A program made the position numbers and the translations under genes. Shown here piece by piece: positions 1-11,522 of a DNA stretch of 64,000 nt. How positions within the stretch are numbered: the stretch's first letter is position 1; each line of letters starts with the position of its first letter. The notes under the pieces are model-generated. The model saw only the letters and a list, made by a program, of their open reading frames with translations. It was not told the origin of the DNA and ran no database searches. Origin of the DNA: Pomacea canaliculata (lineage: Eukaryota; Mollusca; Gastropoda; Architaenioglossa; Ampullariidae); NCBI RefSeq assembly GCF_003073045.1, contig NC_037599.1, positions 3,286,001-3,350,000 on the forward strand, written 5' to 3'.

Positions 1-177
1 CTGCCAGGTCAATGGGAGACCCAGCGATCACGCAAAGACAAGAAGCAGAAGCCCAAGAAAGATGAGAAAACAGGGAAAGTTGACTCAGATGAACGCAGAA
101 AGAGTGAGGAGATGGAGTTGGACAATGGGAGTGCACCTGCTGATCAGAAGACCAAGAAAAAGAAGAAAGTGTCTAAG
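1..177 (+). CDS. MTDH: LYRIC-like exon (partial) with WET block
   Basis: The frame is open from base 1. It holds the W-E-T block and several Lys runs. The donor is AAG|GTTGGT at 178, phase 0. If this donor is not used, the frame stops seven codons later. An AG at 6-7 could be the acceptor, so the true 5' edge is uncertain. Confidence 0.65.
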
Positions 178-3100
178 GTTGGTCTTGTGAGAAACAGTTG
201 ATGACCATTATGAAAAATCAGGTTTCTGTGCTGCGGACTCAAATTGTTGAGAATGAGCTGAATTGAGCTGGGGATCTAGCAGGCTACCTAGTTTTTGGTA
301 CATGCTATATATAAACTGTGATCAACTTTTCACTGAATAGAAAGGAAAGGGGGGGAAAAGGCCTCTTAAAGAAATTATGGCAGATGAAGCTGTGAAAGTT
401 GACGCTGGGTGAAAATTCTGTATGCACAGGGATTACCTCCCTTTCAGGCACACCCTTTACTTCACATTTTAGTCACTTTAGGAATATGTGTTACCAAAGT
501 ATAAAAATCAGATGTTTACATTATCAATTACTGTCATTATAGAAGAAATTAACTGTTCTTACCTTAAGCAATAGAGTGTTCTTTTAGAAAATTCACACGT
601 GAGATGACACAAATCTGTTTGAGTTAGGGCTGCAGGGTAAACTTGGTATGTTATTAAGTCACTATGGTAAGTTTAAATCATCCTAAAGTGAATAATGATT
701 ATCCAGAATGTGGGGCATTGCAAGATACATAAGATTTCTAAGGACTTTGCCACCCCATACTGTTGGAAAAGCATAGGTCATAGCTTCTTATTGATATGTT
801 TTGTGTGCTTCACCACAAAAAATTATATTTGGAAAAGATTGGATATCCTGTCATTATATTTATACTAAGAAAAGTAACTTGTAGAGAAATGAGTTTCTAA
901 ATGCAACATTTTATTTGCCAGTAACTAAACCTAGATTAAGTCCCTCTTTTGACAAAATTGTTAAAGGTCCAGTGGGATGCAATTTTTTTCTAATGATAGA
1001 GTAAAGCTCAGTGCAATCTGAGTAGATACCCACCTTCCATTGTCAATATGTATGCACAGAAAAGAGGTGAACAACATAGACATGAGGCATGTACATGGAT
1101 GCACACTGATTGTGAAGGCTTCAGCCAATGGGAGAGCTGAAACCATAAGCTAATTAGGCATATGTATGTACCAACATGACATTGTGAGCTTAAACCTTTA
1201 AACATTTATTATCATTTCACAGGCCAAGCCAGTTGAGGAACCCAAAATTGAACCAGTTCGGGCAGTTTTTACAGGAGAAGCTGCTGCATCACCTGAAGCA
1301 ATCAAGATAGACGTAGAGAAACCAATGTCAGCCTCTGGTGTTCAGGATCGTGTGACTGAGGTATAACTTATCTATCTTTCAGGTTTTTTTTTTGAGTGGT
1401 TATATTCTTGTAAACTTGATATATCCAGCAAAAACATGCAATAATTTGTTGGATATTTTAGTTGGTGGTTTTTGTTTATTATTTTTGAATTAGTATATAT
1501 ATATATTACGGAAATCTACTTTCTATTATTGATCATTCAAAAACTACAGACCAGAATCTAATCACAATTTTCTTGATAGTACTTGAAGGTATTGTCCTGT
1601 AGTGGTTCATGCTCACACAGAAGGTGATGATATTTGGGGGCTTTACCAGTCATCATTTCACAAGTTGTAAAACACGGACTGCTTTAGTTCAAGTGATGAA
1701 CAATCTCTAGAATGCACCTAGCCATGATGCCTGTCTTCAGCACTTCTCTGCAATGTTTGATACCATTGACCATGTGGGTTAATGTGGACTGCTTTCAATG
1801 GCTTTTGGGGTTTAGTGCTCAGTTGGCTCAAATGATACATCATGTACAGTTGGTGACTATTGGAAACATTAGGGCTATCACTGCTTTCCTTAGGTGTGGT
1901 TTTCCTTAGGGTTCCATATTAGTGTAAGTTCTGTTTAATAAATTCAGCCATTAGGTTCCATTATTTGATTTTACGGTCATCTTTGTCATCCCTCTGCGGA
2001 TGACTCTCAGTTATATAATTCTGCTGCTTTTCTAGTCTCACTGGTCTTGTTGAGGGTATTACATGCTGTTATGAACAAGTGGAAGCATGGAAAGGAAGAG
2101 TGATAACACTGAGTTTATGCTGATTAATACAAAGCATAAACTGCACAACAGTAGTAGTATTTTCACTCTCGTTTTCAAAATATCTGATAGTATTTTCTGA
2201 TTCCGTCTTTAACATTGGTGTGTTCTTAAACGCAACTGACATTGGACATATACATCAACCAGCGTTGTAAAATATGAGACCTTCACCTACCACATAGAAG
2301 ATTTATCAGTATTTGTCTCTAGATGTGGCCAGCAATCTGTAGTGTCACACATTCTCTCCAGAGTGAATTACTGTAATGCAGTTCATACTGGCTTACCTGA
2401 TGTGCAGCTGAACAAACTTTGTTATATCCAGAACCATGCTGCTCACTTTGGTATTGTTATTCTCGTGTTTGGCAATGTCTAGAGCATACACAGCTTTAGA
2501 AATACTGCATCAGTTTAGGTTTTGTGAATGTGTTATGATTTTATTTAGAGTTATGAGGAGCTTAACGGATAACCCATTATTTTTACTCACTACATTCAGG
2601 AATTTGAGGTGAGTCAGAGTAAGAAGAACAAAAAGAAAGAGAAGAAAACTATCCCAGTTGCCACAGCAGTTGCAGTTACCCCCCAGGCCACAAATAAAGA
2701 TGCTGCACAGGCCACAACAAAAGATTCAAAAGATACTAGTTCTATTCGCAAAGCCAAAGTGGACCAGGCAAAGGAAGTTTTGCCTCCAGCAGAGGTAAAG
2801 CCTGCCACTAGTCCAAAGAAAAAGAAAGGGAAAAGTGACTCTGGTGATACTGGAGTTTCTGCTCAGGTTGGTACAGTTTGTTTTGGAAGGCTTAGTGTCG
2901 TAACAAAACCTGGCAGTGCCAGCAATTTAACTGGTGTCCATCCTTATGGCAAACTAATAAAACTTGTAAATGATACAAACTCTTCTAGAAAAATAGACTT
3001 TTATATGAAACTTTTAGAGCCTTTGCTGATTTTTACATCCCTTTTTCATGTTGCTGCTGCAAAAAACCTCCCATGCAGTTCTGAAGTAAGAATAGTTGAT

Positions 3101-4007
3101 TGGTGACATTGATTTCCAGGTGCAAAGTATATAACTGAGGATCTGATGTCCTCATCGTGTGCACATGATCAGAAATTTAGTTTTTAGAGTTGACCCATGA
3201 AATACTTGATTATTTTTTTTTTTTTTTTTTTATTTTTCTATTTTCCAGCAAGCAAAGGAGGAGCATGTCATGAACGTAAAACCAGCTGAAGACATCAAAG
3301 CTGCAGAACCCATCAAAGTAAAGGCCACAAAGTCAGAGAAAAACAAGGTTTCTGCTAGCAAGCCTGCAGCTGCATCAAAAAGCCAGGCTTCTGCCACAGT
3401 AGAAACAAAGCCTGCTGCTGCTTTAGAAAGCAGAGCTCCTCCACCAGAGACCGCTACCACGGAGCCTTCAGCAACCAAGCCTGTTGCTCCAGTGAGCTTT
3501 GATGAGTTGGGAGGTTCATCAGGTATAGGATTTTCTTTTTGTAGAAATTTTTTATCACCACTGGCCACTCTTAGCATTTGAATTTTCCATACTCTACCCA
3601 GGAGTGGCGAAGTTCTAAAAATTTGTTTTTTTAATTCCAATAATGATCATTGTTAACCACTTGGGGCCAGGTGCCCAGTTGTGCAGACTAGCTGCTTACA
3701 CCTAGCAATTATTTAAAATGCTCATAAAATATCAGTAACATAGCTGAGTGCCAAGTGTTAGCACCCAGCTCTCGTGACTGTGTTAGCTATGTTCATGAAA
3801 GATCATTTCTTTTGCTACATCTGGCTGCATTAGGTGGCTTTGGGGCTGGTTTCACTGGTATAGAAAGAGTGAGTGTGAAAGTGGGTTGGGGTAGGAAAAC
3901 ATTTTACGTCCAGAAAAAAAACCATCTTATCTTTTATAAATTTTATTTCAGATTCTTGGACAGAGGCTCCCAAGAGTAAGAAGAAAAGACCAAGAAGGGA
4001 GAACTAG
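1..4007 (+). CDS. MTDH: LYRIC/metadherin-like protein, C-terminal part (5 exons)
   Basis: Five exons (1-177, 1223-1360, 2600-2866, 3249-3522, 3952-4007) join in frame to give the last 303 residues of a very Lys/Ala/Glu-rich protein; the 5' part lies outside the window. Two short blocks identify it. Near the start is G-x-W-E-T followed by a run of basic residues, like the WET block of vertebrate LYRIC. The last 18 residues (D-S-W-T-E-A-P-K then K-K-K and R-R-E-N) match the LYRIC end S-W-E-S-P-K ... K-K-K ... R-R-E-T. Between them the chain is low-complexity and probably disordered. LYRIC proteins are ER/nuclear-envelope-associated adaptors; the N-terminal membrane segment that would support this is not in the window. 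Splice phases are 0,0,0,1. The alternative, an unrelated KEKE-rich protein, is less likely because of the C-terminal match. Confidence 0.72.
178..1222 (+). other. Intron of LYRIC-like gene
   Basis: AT-rich intron ending in a TTTCACAG acceptor. I see no repeat or RNA gene in it; open frames on the minus strand (961-1205) look random. Confidence 0.6.
1223..1360 (+). CDS. MTDH: LYRIC-like exon
   Basis: 46 codons, phase 0 at both ends, acceptor TTTCACAG and donor GAG|GTATAA. It encodes an acidic/Ala-rich linker with no domain. Confidence 0.65.
1705..2490 (+). mobile_element. Decayed LINE (CR1/L2/jockey-like) reverse transcriptase fragment
   Basis: In the LYRIC intron, broken frames on the plus strand spell the landmarks of a non-LTR reverse transcriptase in the right order: a D-T-I-D-H block near 1760, a P-x-G-S block near 1910, the catalytic A-D-D followed by S-Q-L-Y near 1998-2018, and the N-Y-C-N-A ... 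G-L-P ... Q-N-H-A-A block near 2365-2435. Several frameshifts and stops show that it is dead. The long open frame at 1712-1909 is part of it, not a host gene. Confidence 0.7.
2600..2866 (+). CDS. MTDH: LYRIC-like exon, Lys/Ala-rich
   Basis: 89 codons, phase 0 to 0, acceptor CATTCAG and donor CAG|GTTGGT, the same six-base donor as the exon ending at 177. It encodes K-K-N-K-K-K-E-K-K near its start and a P-K-K-K-K-G-K cluster near its end, like the poly-Lys stretches of LYRIC. Confidence 0.68.
2867..3248 (+). other. Intron of LYRIC-like gene
   Basis: Short intron. It stays open for about 80 codons past the donor and ends with a strong poly-T tract (about 3210-3238) before the acceptor TTTTCCAG. 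Confidence 0.55.
3249..3522 (+). CDS. MTDH: LYRIC-like exon
   Basis: Enters in phase 0 after a long poly-T acceptor and leaves in phase 1 at TCATCAG|GTATAG. It encodes an Ala/Lys/Pro-rich segment ending F-D-E-L-G-G-S-S. A weaker donor 10 bases upstream would break the phase needed by the last exon, so this end was chosen. Confidence 0.68.
3952..4007 (+). CDS. MTDH: LYRIC-like terminal exon
   Basis: Acceptor TTTATTTCAG. The split codon completes Asp, then S-W-T-E-A-P-K, a K-K-K block, R-R-E-N and TAG. This short basic tail is the best family signature of the gene. Confidence 0.75.
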
Positions 4008-4852
4008 AGGGAGAGTGCCTATGATGATATGTGTTGAGCCTGTGTGTGCACTGTGGGACCATGGTCTAGTACTCTTTTAAATATACTGCTCTGTGTGTGT
4101 TCTTAATACCAGAAATAATAAGGTGTTCTTGCTCATGATGGCCATGTTGCCATCTTTATTTTAAGTCCATGGCAAAATTACGTTAAGAACATTTTTCTTA
4201 TCGGTGCATCAAATATTGATCATGTAAGACAAACACCTTGCAGCAATGGTTCTTGTTTGATGAATAGCAGTTTTCACTAGCATGGATATTTCTGTTAAAA
4301 TTAGGTCATGTTATTTGTTAGGGATTTTTTGTTTGGTGAAGTGTTGGTAAATAATAGTCACAAATGCAAGTTGTGAAAGTGGAGTGGGTGGAGAGAAATT
4401 TATGCCACTGTCACAAAGACTTTTTTTAACAGAAGAACAAGAATAACAAAAACTTGATAACCAACCACATTCCTATTATTTCAGATAAGCTGGGCTGTTG
4501 GTAAAATTGTATGTGAAAGGTTTTACATGGTAGAAAACTTGAGGACCATATCCACACATTATGGGTAGCGTCTACTGTGAAAAATATCTTGATTGATGCT
4601 GAAAGGTTTCTGCTAGATGTAGTTGTGTACATGGTTGTTTCTGAGGTCACTGCCTCAATCCAGCTGGACATTAAACTGATATAACACACTTGCTTGTCGC
4701 AGCAAGTATCTTTGTGAATAGTACAATGTTACATGTATGTGTGATATCTCAGGGCAGAGGGATAGCTGTTCATGTGACCTCCCTAGAGTTAACTCCCTGT
4801 CTCTGCATCTTGCAGAGGTTTGTTTTGTGCATCTGTAGCTCGCTTCTTTTAT

Positions 4853-4879
4853 GCACACACACACACACATATATATATC
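4853..4879. repeat. (CA)n/(TA)n microsatellite
   Basis: Alternating CA units run straight into TA units, within the 3' region of the LYRIC-like gene. Confidence 0.9.
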
Positions 4880-7800
4880 TAATATGTATTGACAGTAATT
4901 TTGTGTGTAATGTGTGCTGTGGTATAACACTGTTTGACTGTTGATAACCACTTCATTCAAAAATCTGTAAAAGGCAGCGACACATGTTCGGCTTTTGAGC
5001 ACAGTTTGGTGGCTTAGAGATAAACTTACAAAATTGTCTGATTATATAGTACTGATGATGCTTTTAATAGGATTTTGATATGGCTGGGGATGTATTTTAT
5101 CAAATCAGAAGTCATCTAAACATGTTTGACTGCTAGGCCTTTTTCCTGTGGATTTGTGCCTAGCATAGAGACTTTTATATTGATTTTTATTTCATGCTTC
5201 ATTTTGCTTTTTGTTGTTTTGGATTTTTTTGGCACCATTCATACACCATTCCTTTGTGGGTGACATCTTTGACTATCATATGGGTGATGTTTTGAGGGGG
5301 GGTTGGGTTTTGTTTTGTGTTTTTTTGGGGGGGGGGGATCAGTTTCCTTTCTCTCTGATAATTAGTTTTTCTTTGGTGGAGGTAGAAGGAAAACTGAATG
5401 TGCATGCTTTTCTTTTATTTTTTTTCATTGCCATCTCAAAAGGGTTGCATAGCAGCAGCTTACCAGTTTAAAGAGCACCTGTAACCTAAAGCTGTGCAAA
5501 AAGTTGGTCAGCAGTGCAGAAGGTTTCTAGCCAAATAAATTTTGTTTTTTATTGGTTTGCATCAGTATGATTGCTGCCTCGCAAGAACTGCACCGAACTT
5601 CTTTGCTGTCTCAGTCTTGTTTTGATATTCTTTGCTGTTAAAAAATATCTAGTCATCTAGTAGCATAAGTCTTGCTCATTCTGACTCATTTACATCTGTA
5701 AATCATTGGCTGAGAACAGAGATGTCACATCAACACTGGTCATTACATAAAATTTTATGCATGCGTGTCTCAATCACTTTCTGTATATTGTTTCATTACA
5801 TGACTAACAAAAATTATTATTGTTATTGTAGGATAAAAATCAAGATCTAAAACAAAATTTCTTGTGCTTAAAAATGTACCTGTTTTTGTTTTTAAGCCCA
5901 CTTATATAAAGGAAATATCATGGCCCTAATCCTTTTTTGTTCCAAAGCACTTTTTCCCCAGCTTTCACATTCAGGAACTCTTCCCGTCTTCACAACTCTT
6001 GCATCGTGAGTTTGATTTTAACTGCTACCCCTCCAGTTATTACAGCCCTCCTCCTTACAGTTCTCTATAGTATATATATTTAAAATATATTTTATCATGT
6101 GATTGTTTAATTACAGGCATGTGCCATACTCTTCTTTTTCGGTTTTTACTAATTTAAATAATTCAACAAAAAAATTTTAGTGATTTTTAAACATTTACCT
6201 TTTGGGGCAGAGAACCTTTTGTTTCAGAATTTTTGAAGGCTAGTTTTGACCTGCTCATTTTATAAAGTCTGTATGATTGTATAGGTGCCTCTTTGGTATC
6301 ATTAAGGGAGAGAGAGCAGAAAACAGGGGTCACAGCATATTGTTTTCAGCTGAAGACAGCGCCTTTTTTTTTTTTTGCGTTTTTTTCTTTTTTTAGTCAG
6401 AAAAGTCCTAACCATTTCTTCAATAGATTGTGCACATTCCAGTACATTATGCACTCACCAGCTCAGAAGGCAGTTTATTTTGTGTATTTTTTACATTTTT
6501 TTTTTTTTTTTATCATCCCATAAAGTTACATTTGTTAAGCACTTTTGATGCTGCTAATTTTATTTGGCTTTTGTCATATCCAGATTGTGTGATGAGCATA
6601 AATTTTCTTGTAAACACTTACATAATTTAGACTTGTTTTTAAAAATTAGATTTCTTGTTTGGGTTATGGGTTTAATTTTGTTGCAGACATTTTTCCACTG
6701 TATCCTTCCAGTGGAGCACTTTATCCAAATTTTATCGTTTTTGTGTCTTTTCAGCAACTCTTAATTTCCTGGGGGAAAAAACTTTAAATGATTTATAAAT
6801 GCTTGCTTGTGCACTGTTCTTCCAAGAATTTGACAAGAGTGTATGTGATGAGTATATATACATGTGTATGTTTTCTTTCCTTTTTTTATTCTACATTTTA
6901 CCTTTGTTATAGCTACCCAGCAAAGAAAAAAAACCTCCCATTAAAAAAACAAAAACACAAATAAGCTTGTCTTGTAAAAACACATTTTGTGAACAATCAC
7001 ATGCAAAGCTTGGATTCTGGGAATAGAGATCATCACATGGGTTTTTTTATGGTAGATTGTTGGAGTAACATTGTAACATCAAGTACTCAGAAGTATGTAG
7101 ATATTTTCTCTTTGCTTGTTTAAAAAAAAAAATTGTGAACTCTATTTGATAGGCTTTTGGTCTGTTGTAATCATTGCATCATCACAAACTGTATCATCAG
7201 TGGCAGGTATGTGGTGCAGGCATGGTGAAGTCAGATTTGTGAGGATGTTGCAGTGGCAATATTTACAGGACTTGTCAACTGTTAACATTGCAGCACCAAG
7301 GAATGCTACAGAAAAAAGAATTGAGTATATTTTTGCAGAATACGTGAGCTGTCATTTCTGTTAACTCCCAATTCCAACCTCTACAGGGCATTAGAGGCAC
7401 AGCAGAATGATAGCAGTCTTCTGAAACCCTTGGGTTGTGCTTGACAAATGGTGGATCTGTTTACAAGTGTATGAGCGGATCTACTAATGAGGGCAAGGTC
7501 ACAGAATGGTTTGTGGTTACGGAGTCATTCACAAATTGTGTGAACTGCAGGATATGTGGTGTAAGTGGTCGTGAGTGCAGGAAAGGGTGGCATCATAAAA
7601 TGGTAGACTACTGGATTTAATACTGTCATATGATAGTAGTGATTGCAATATAGAGTGTGCCGGGATCCTTTTCCTGAGTCTGCAGTGTCTCTCGGTCTCT
7701 GTGATTCAGGAAGACTTTTTGTGCATTTAATTCATGACCTCTGTATCTGCTTTATCAATTGATGATGACCGTATTTTTGTGCATCTGTTAAGAAACTTGC

Positions 7801-8054
7801 CAGAAGAGGTAAACGTGACCAGAAGAGTTAATTCCCACAACTGTATTTTGTCTCCTACTGTAAATGTTTTAAGTGCCAAATATGTGAACTAGAAATGTAT
7901 TGGTATCCTGTTTGTTCACTATAATAAGAGCACACTTATTTCTTCATTCATACTTTGAATGTCAGTTCTGAGCATACAGTGCTATGTATTATGCAGGTGT
8001 TTTTGTAAATGTGCAAATGTTGGATCACTGGAATTTTTTTTTCCCTCAAATTGT

Positions 8055-8136
8055 TAGTAGAGAGACACAAAGAAGACCAAGCTGTGTCAAATCTTTAGCA
8101 GAGAGACACAAAGACAACCAAGCTGTGTTACTTCAG
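8055..8136. repeat. 41-bp tandem duplication
   Basis: Two copies starting at 8055 and 8096 share the core GAGAGACACAAAGA and a following CCAAGCTGTGT, with a few substitutions between them. Confidence 0.85.
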
Positions 8137-11100
8137 AAAGCTGCATCTTATGTTTTTCTTGGCACACTGAGGCTCTGGAAAGTTCTGAGTGCCTTCAATT
8201 CTTCAGAGGTGTTCCTGAATATTGTAAAACAGTTAAGGTGGTGTAGAAGATAATTACTTTGGCAGCTCATTAGCTGTTCACTTTCGCTGTGCTTTTGGGA
8301 GTTTTGTAATATATCTCTGCTGCAAATGCAATTTGTTCTAATGCAGAAAATCTTGAAAATATATTAGCATTTCTCTGAATGTGTTAAGTGAGGTAGTAAT
8401 TCATTGTCCAGTATTCTGAATAACTATGTGAAACATGGACTGGGTGCCAAAATTGTGCCTGTCCATGCTGAACAAGTGTCTCCATAGTGATGACAGCAGG
8501 GTTCTTTGCTTCCTATAGGTTACGTGATATTTGTGTAGAGGCTGCTTTGGGAACGCAGCCAGTGCCAACCATAATAGTTGAATGTGTCTTCCATGCACTC
8601 AGCAGGTCTAATAAGCAAAGGTTGTGTTGTTCTCTGTGTACAGTTAAATCTTTTGTGAGTGTGGTCTGAAACTGTTGTCTCCTGGTGTATGTGCATGTCA
8701 GTGCAAGTTTGTTGAGCAATTACGATAATCAGGTTTAACCGATAAGATTCTGGTTTATTGAAAAAAAAGAAGGAAAACATTTACTGATATTAAGTCACTG
8801 GCTGCTGCTAGCATTAAGCCTTGTCTTGTGATGCGAACAGGGTACATCGCCAGATCTATTCTACCTGCTTGATTGAGATAATTTTTGGAGAATGTTATAT
8901 ATACATTTGTGCATTTGATCGCTTAGCTGAAAATAACACCATAGTATAAAATTTATGCTACTGAAGTTGGTTTCTGCTGCTGCGCATGGGAGTTGTCTTC
9001 CATATTTACTGGCTAAGGAAGGCTTGCCATGGCTTTCGGGCCAAGTAGGATTGTTTTATTTCCCATAAACTTTTATTTCTAGCTGTTTGGAAACTTTTTT
9101 ACAGACTTTTGAATAGGGTTTTCAGACACGATTTCAAGAGATGTGAGTTTTTTTGTTTGTTGTTTTTTTTTTTCCTATTCCAGCTAGTTTTATGTCATGA
9201 CAAGTAACAGTCTGAAGCGTGCGATTGAGGACTGTTTATTTCTTTTTTTCCTCTGTGCTAGAAAATGGGTGCTGATGAATGCATCAATTTAGGGCAATTT
9301 CTAGATAGCAAGGCATGTGTTCTGCAAGAACTTAAAGGTTAACAACTTTAAACTATACAGGGTAAACACAAACTAATCCGACCAGACTTTCCTGTTAGAA
9401 AGATTTTATGCTGTCACGCTGTTCAGTTTGGGAGAACTCTCATAAACATGTAGCTTCAGTTCTAGCTTGCTTTTTTCATCAAAGAGCTTTGTGCACACCT
9501 TTCAGTTTCTATACTGCCATCTTTACAAAGCTAAGCCTTAAACTAGGAAGATCTGCAAAAGGAAAGTTTGGGGGTCAGTGTTTTTCAGAAACAGTAGCCC
9601 GTACCAATGAAGTTTCAGTTGTGCCAACACTTTTGCAAATGGTTTCTGTCTCTTCCACTGTCATCAGAAAAGGATTTTACTTGGACTTACTGAAATCTGC
9701 TTAAGGCATTTTGTGATCACTTTCAAATTGCTGGATTTGTTTGCATTTTAATATGCCTGTATAAAATGCTTCCAAGCGCATCAGCAGTAAACAATCCTTT
9801 TTATATTGCTACATTTTGTGTTGGTCTTATTGCCTTCATTTGGCCAAACTTCATGAGTAAGGGTTGGGGTCATTCAATAGCCAAGAGCATACGTTGCAGA
9901 TGTAAAAAAAAATAATTAGTTTTTTTAAAATCAATAAATTATCTGCAAAAATTATGAAGTGTTTTCTTTAATAGAAAATTTTTTTTTAGCCTTTTGATGG
10001 AGATAGCTGTGTTGATTTGTTATTGATGACTTTTAAGTCAATGCAGCACAAGCCTTTTAAAATGGCATATTTTGAATTTTCCTCTTACCCTCTTTCCGAT
10101 GCATAGAATACCAATCATTTGGCTCTTTACCATTCTAATGACTTTGATGTTAGATTTATATTTATTATACAGTGTTCTTGGATGAGCAATAATATTGACA
10201 AAAGATGGATTGACTATTTTTGCATGTGTATCATGAATGTTTCCTATTTTGGAGGTAGGGACCCTTTTACCTTTTTTTTTTTTTGATGGGGGGGTTTATA
10301 TTTTTATTCTAACATAATATGGCAGATTTCAGACAAAAACACCTGCAGCTAGTCTTTATTGTCGCATATGATTTGTTCCATATTCGCAAAGAAACCTTGC
10401 CCTTTTAAGATCCTGTTGAGAGACAAAGAAAGCAGTTGAAGATGTTTGTAAACTGCATTCTTTTGAGAGTACTTCAAGATTGCTTTTATTCTGTTTAAGA
10501 TTTATAGTAGCCTATGTTCTAAGCCTAGATGAGTTTTGCTTCTCTAAGTGTCTGAGAAGGTGAAGAGAGGATTGTTTTGTATCAGGTAGTGATGCATTTA
10601 TCTTGGCCCCATGCATTGATACATGCTTGCAGCAACTGCGTTCAGTTACTGGAACACCGAGAGCCAGTTTCATCACAAGCTGGTTGCGAGATCGACGCGT
10701 TAAAACCTGGCAATACCATGAGGTCTACCACATGACTGCTATTACATTTGAGCAGGGATTGTGGTTAAGGGATGCAGTTTAAGGGGTGGGAGAAACAAGT
10801 GCTGCAATATTCTGTAGTGGGGAAAAATTTTTTTGTGCTGAAACATGCATGCAAAATAGCTATTTTTTCACTTTTCAGATGTAAATTAGTTTGCTCAGCA
10901 TTTTTTAGCTGTTTCACATTTTATTAGTTTCTTTGTGTGGAAGATTAGTTAAAGCTGCTGTTTTTTAACAAAAGAAAATTTGTTCATATATTAACTTGAA
11001 GATTTGACCTTTTTATTTTTTTATTATTATTTATAGTGATTTTCAACTTAGTATAAATAGATATTTTAGGAAAAACATTGAAGATGGTGCATGTCATTGC

Positions 11101-11419
11101 TGAAGACAACATGGTGCATTGAAGATTTGGATTTTAGGCAAGATTCAAAGAAACACTTTCATATTTAAGAGATTCTTTATGTTGCATTTTTGGCATTTGG
11201 CTATATTTTCTTGTAATAATGTGGTGTTGGGCGTGCAAATGTGTTCTGGTCTGAATGCAGGTCTGAAATTGTCCCATCTATGCCTTTTAGAGATGTTTTA
11301 TTCACATTGTCGCTTTAATTACATCCTTAAAGTGTCATGTATGTAGTTTGTGCAATGCATATATTTTTCTGCCAGATGTGCAACTTGTTCTACATGTTTG
11401 GCTGATTGATTGAAGTCAG

Positions 11420-11425
11420 AATAAA
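11420..11425 (+). terminator. AATAAA polyadenylation signal (distal)
   Basis: The last canonical plus-strand signal before the convergent HBS1L 3' end. A T-rich tract follows at 11461-11470. Confidence 0.4.
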
Positions 11426-11516
11426 GCTCTATATTTTATGAAACATTTGCAGCATGATAGATTTTTTTTTTAAAAGACAACATCTTAAAACAAATACAAA
11501 AAAGAGACCACCAATT

Positions 11517-11522
11517 TTTATT
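11517..11522 (-). terminator. AATAAA polyadenylation signal (distal, HBS1L)
   Basis: TTTATT on the plus strand reads AATAAA on the minus strand. If used, HBS1L would end about 90 bp from the plus-strand distal signal, making the two genes tail to tail. Confidence 0.35.

Larger units (their letters stand above)
4008..11425 (+). other. Long 3' region of LYRIC-like gene (possible 7.4-kb 3' UTR)
   Basis: T-rich on the plus strand and free of convincing coding sequence. Canonical AATAAA signals lie at 5534-5539, 9933-9938 and 11420-11425, so several 3' ends are possible. It contains a CA/TA microsatellite and a 41-bp tandem duplication. The short open frames along it have no recognisable domain. 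Whether it is all one transcript is inference. Confidence 0.4.

Noticed and set aside
3230-3640. Minus-strand 136-codon frame over a LYRIC-like exon
   Set aside because: Mirror of the Ala/Lys-rich plus-strand exon; no start or splice support.
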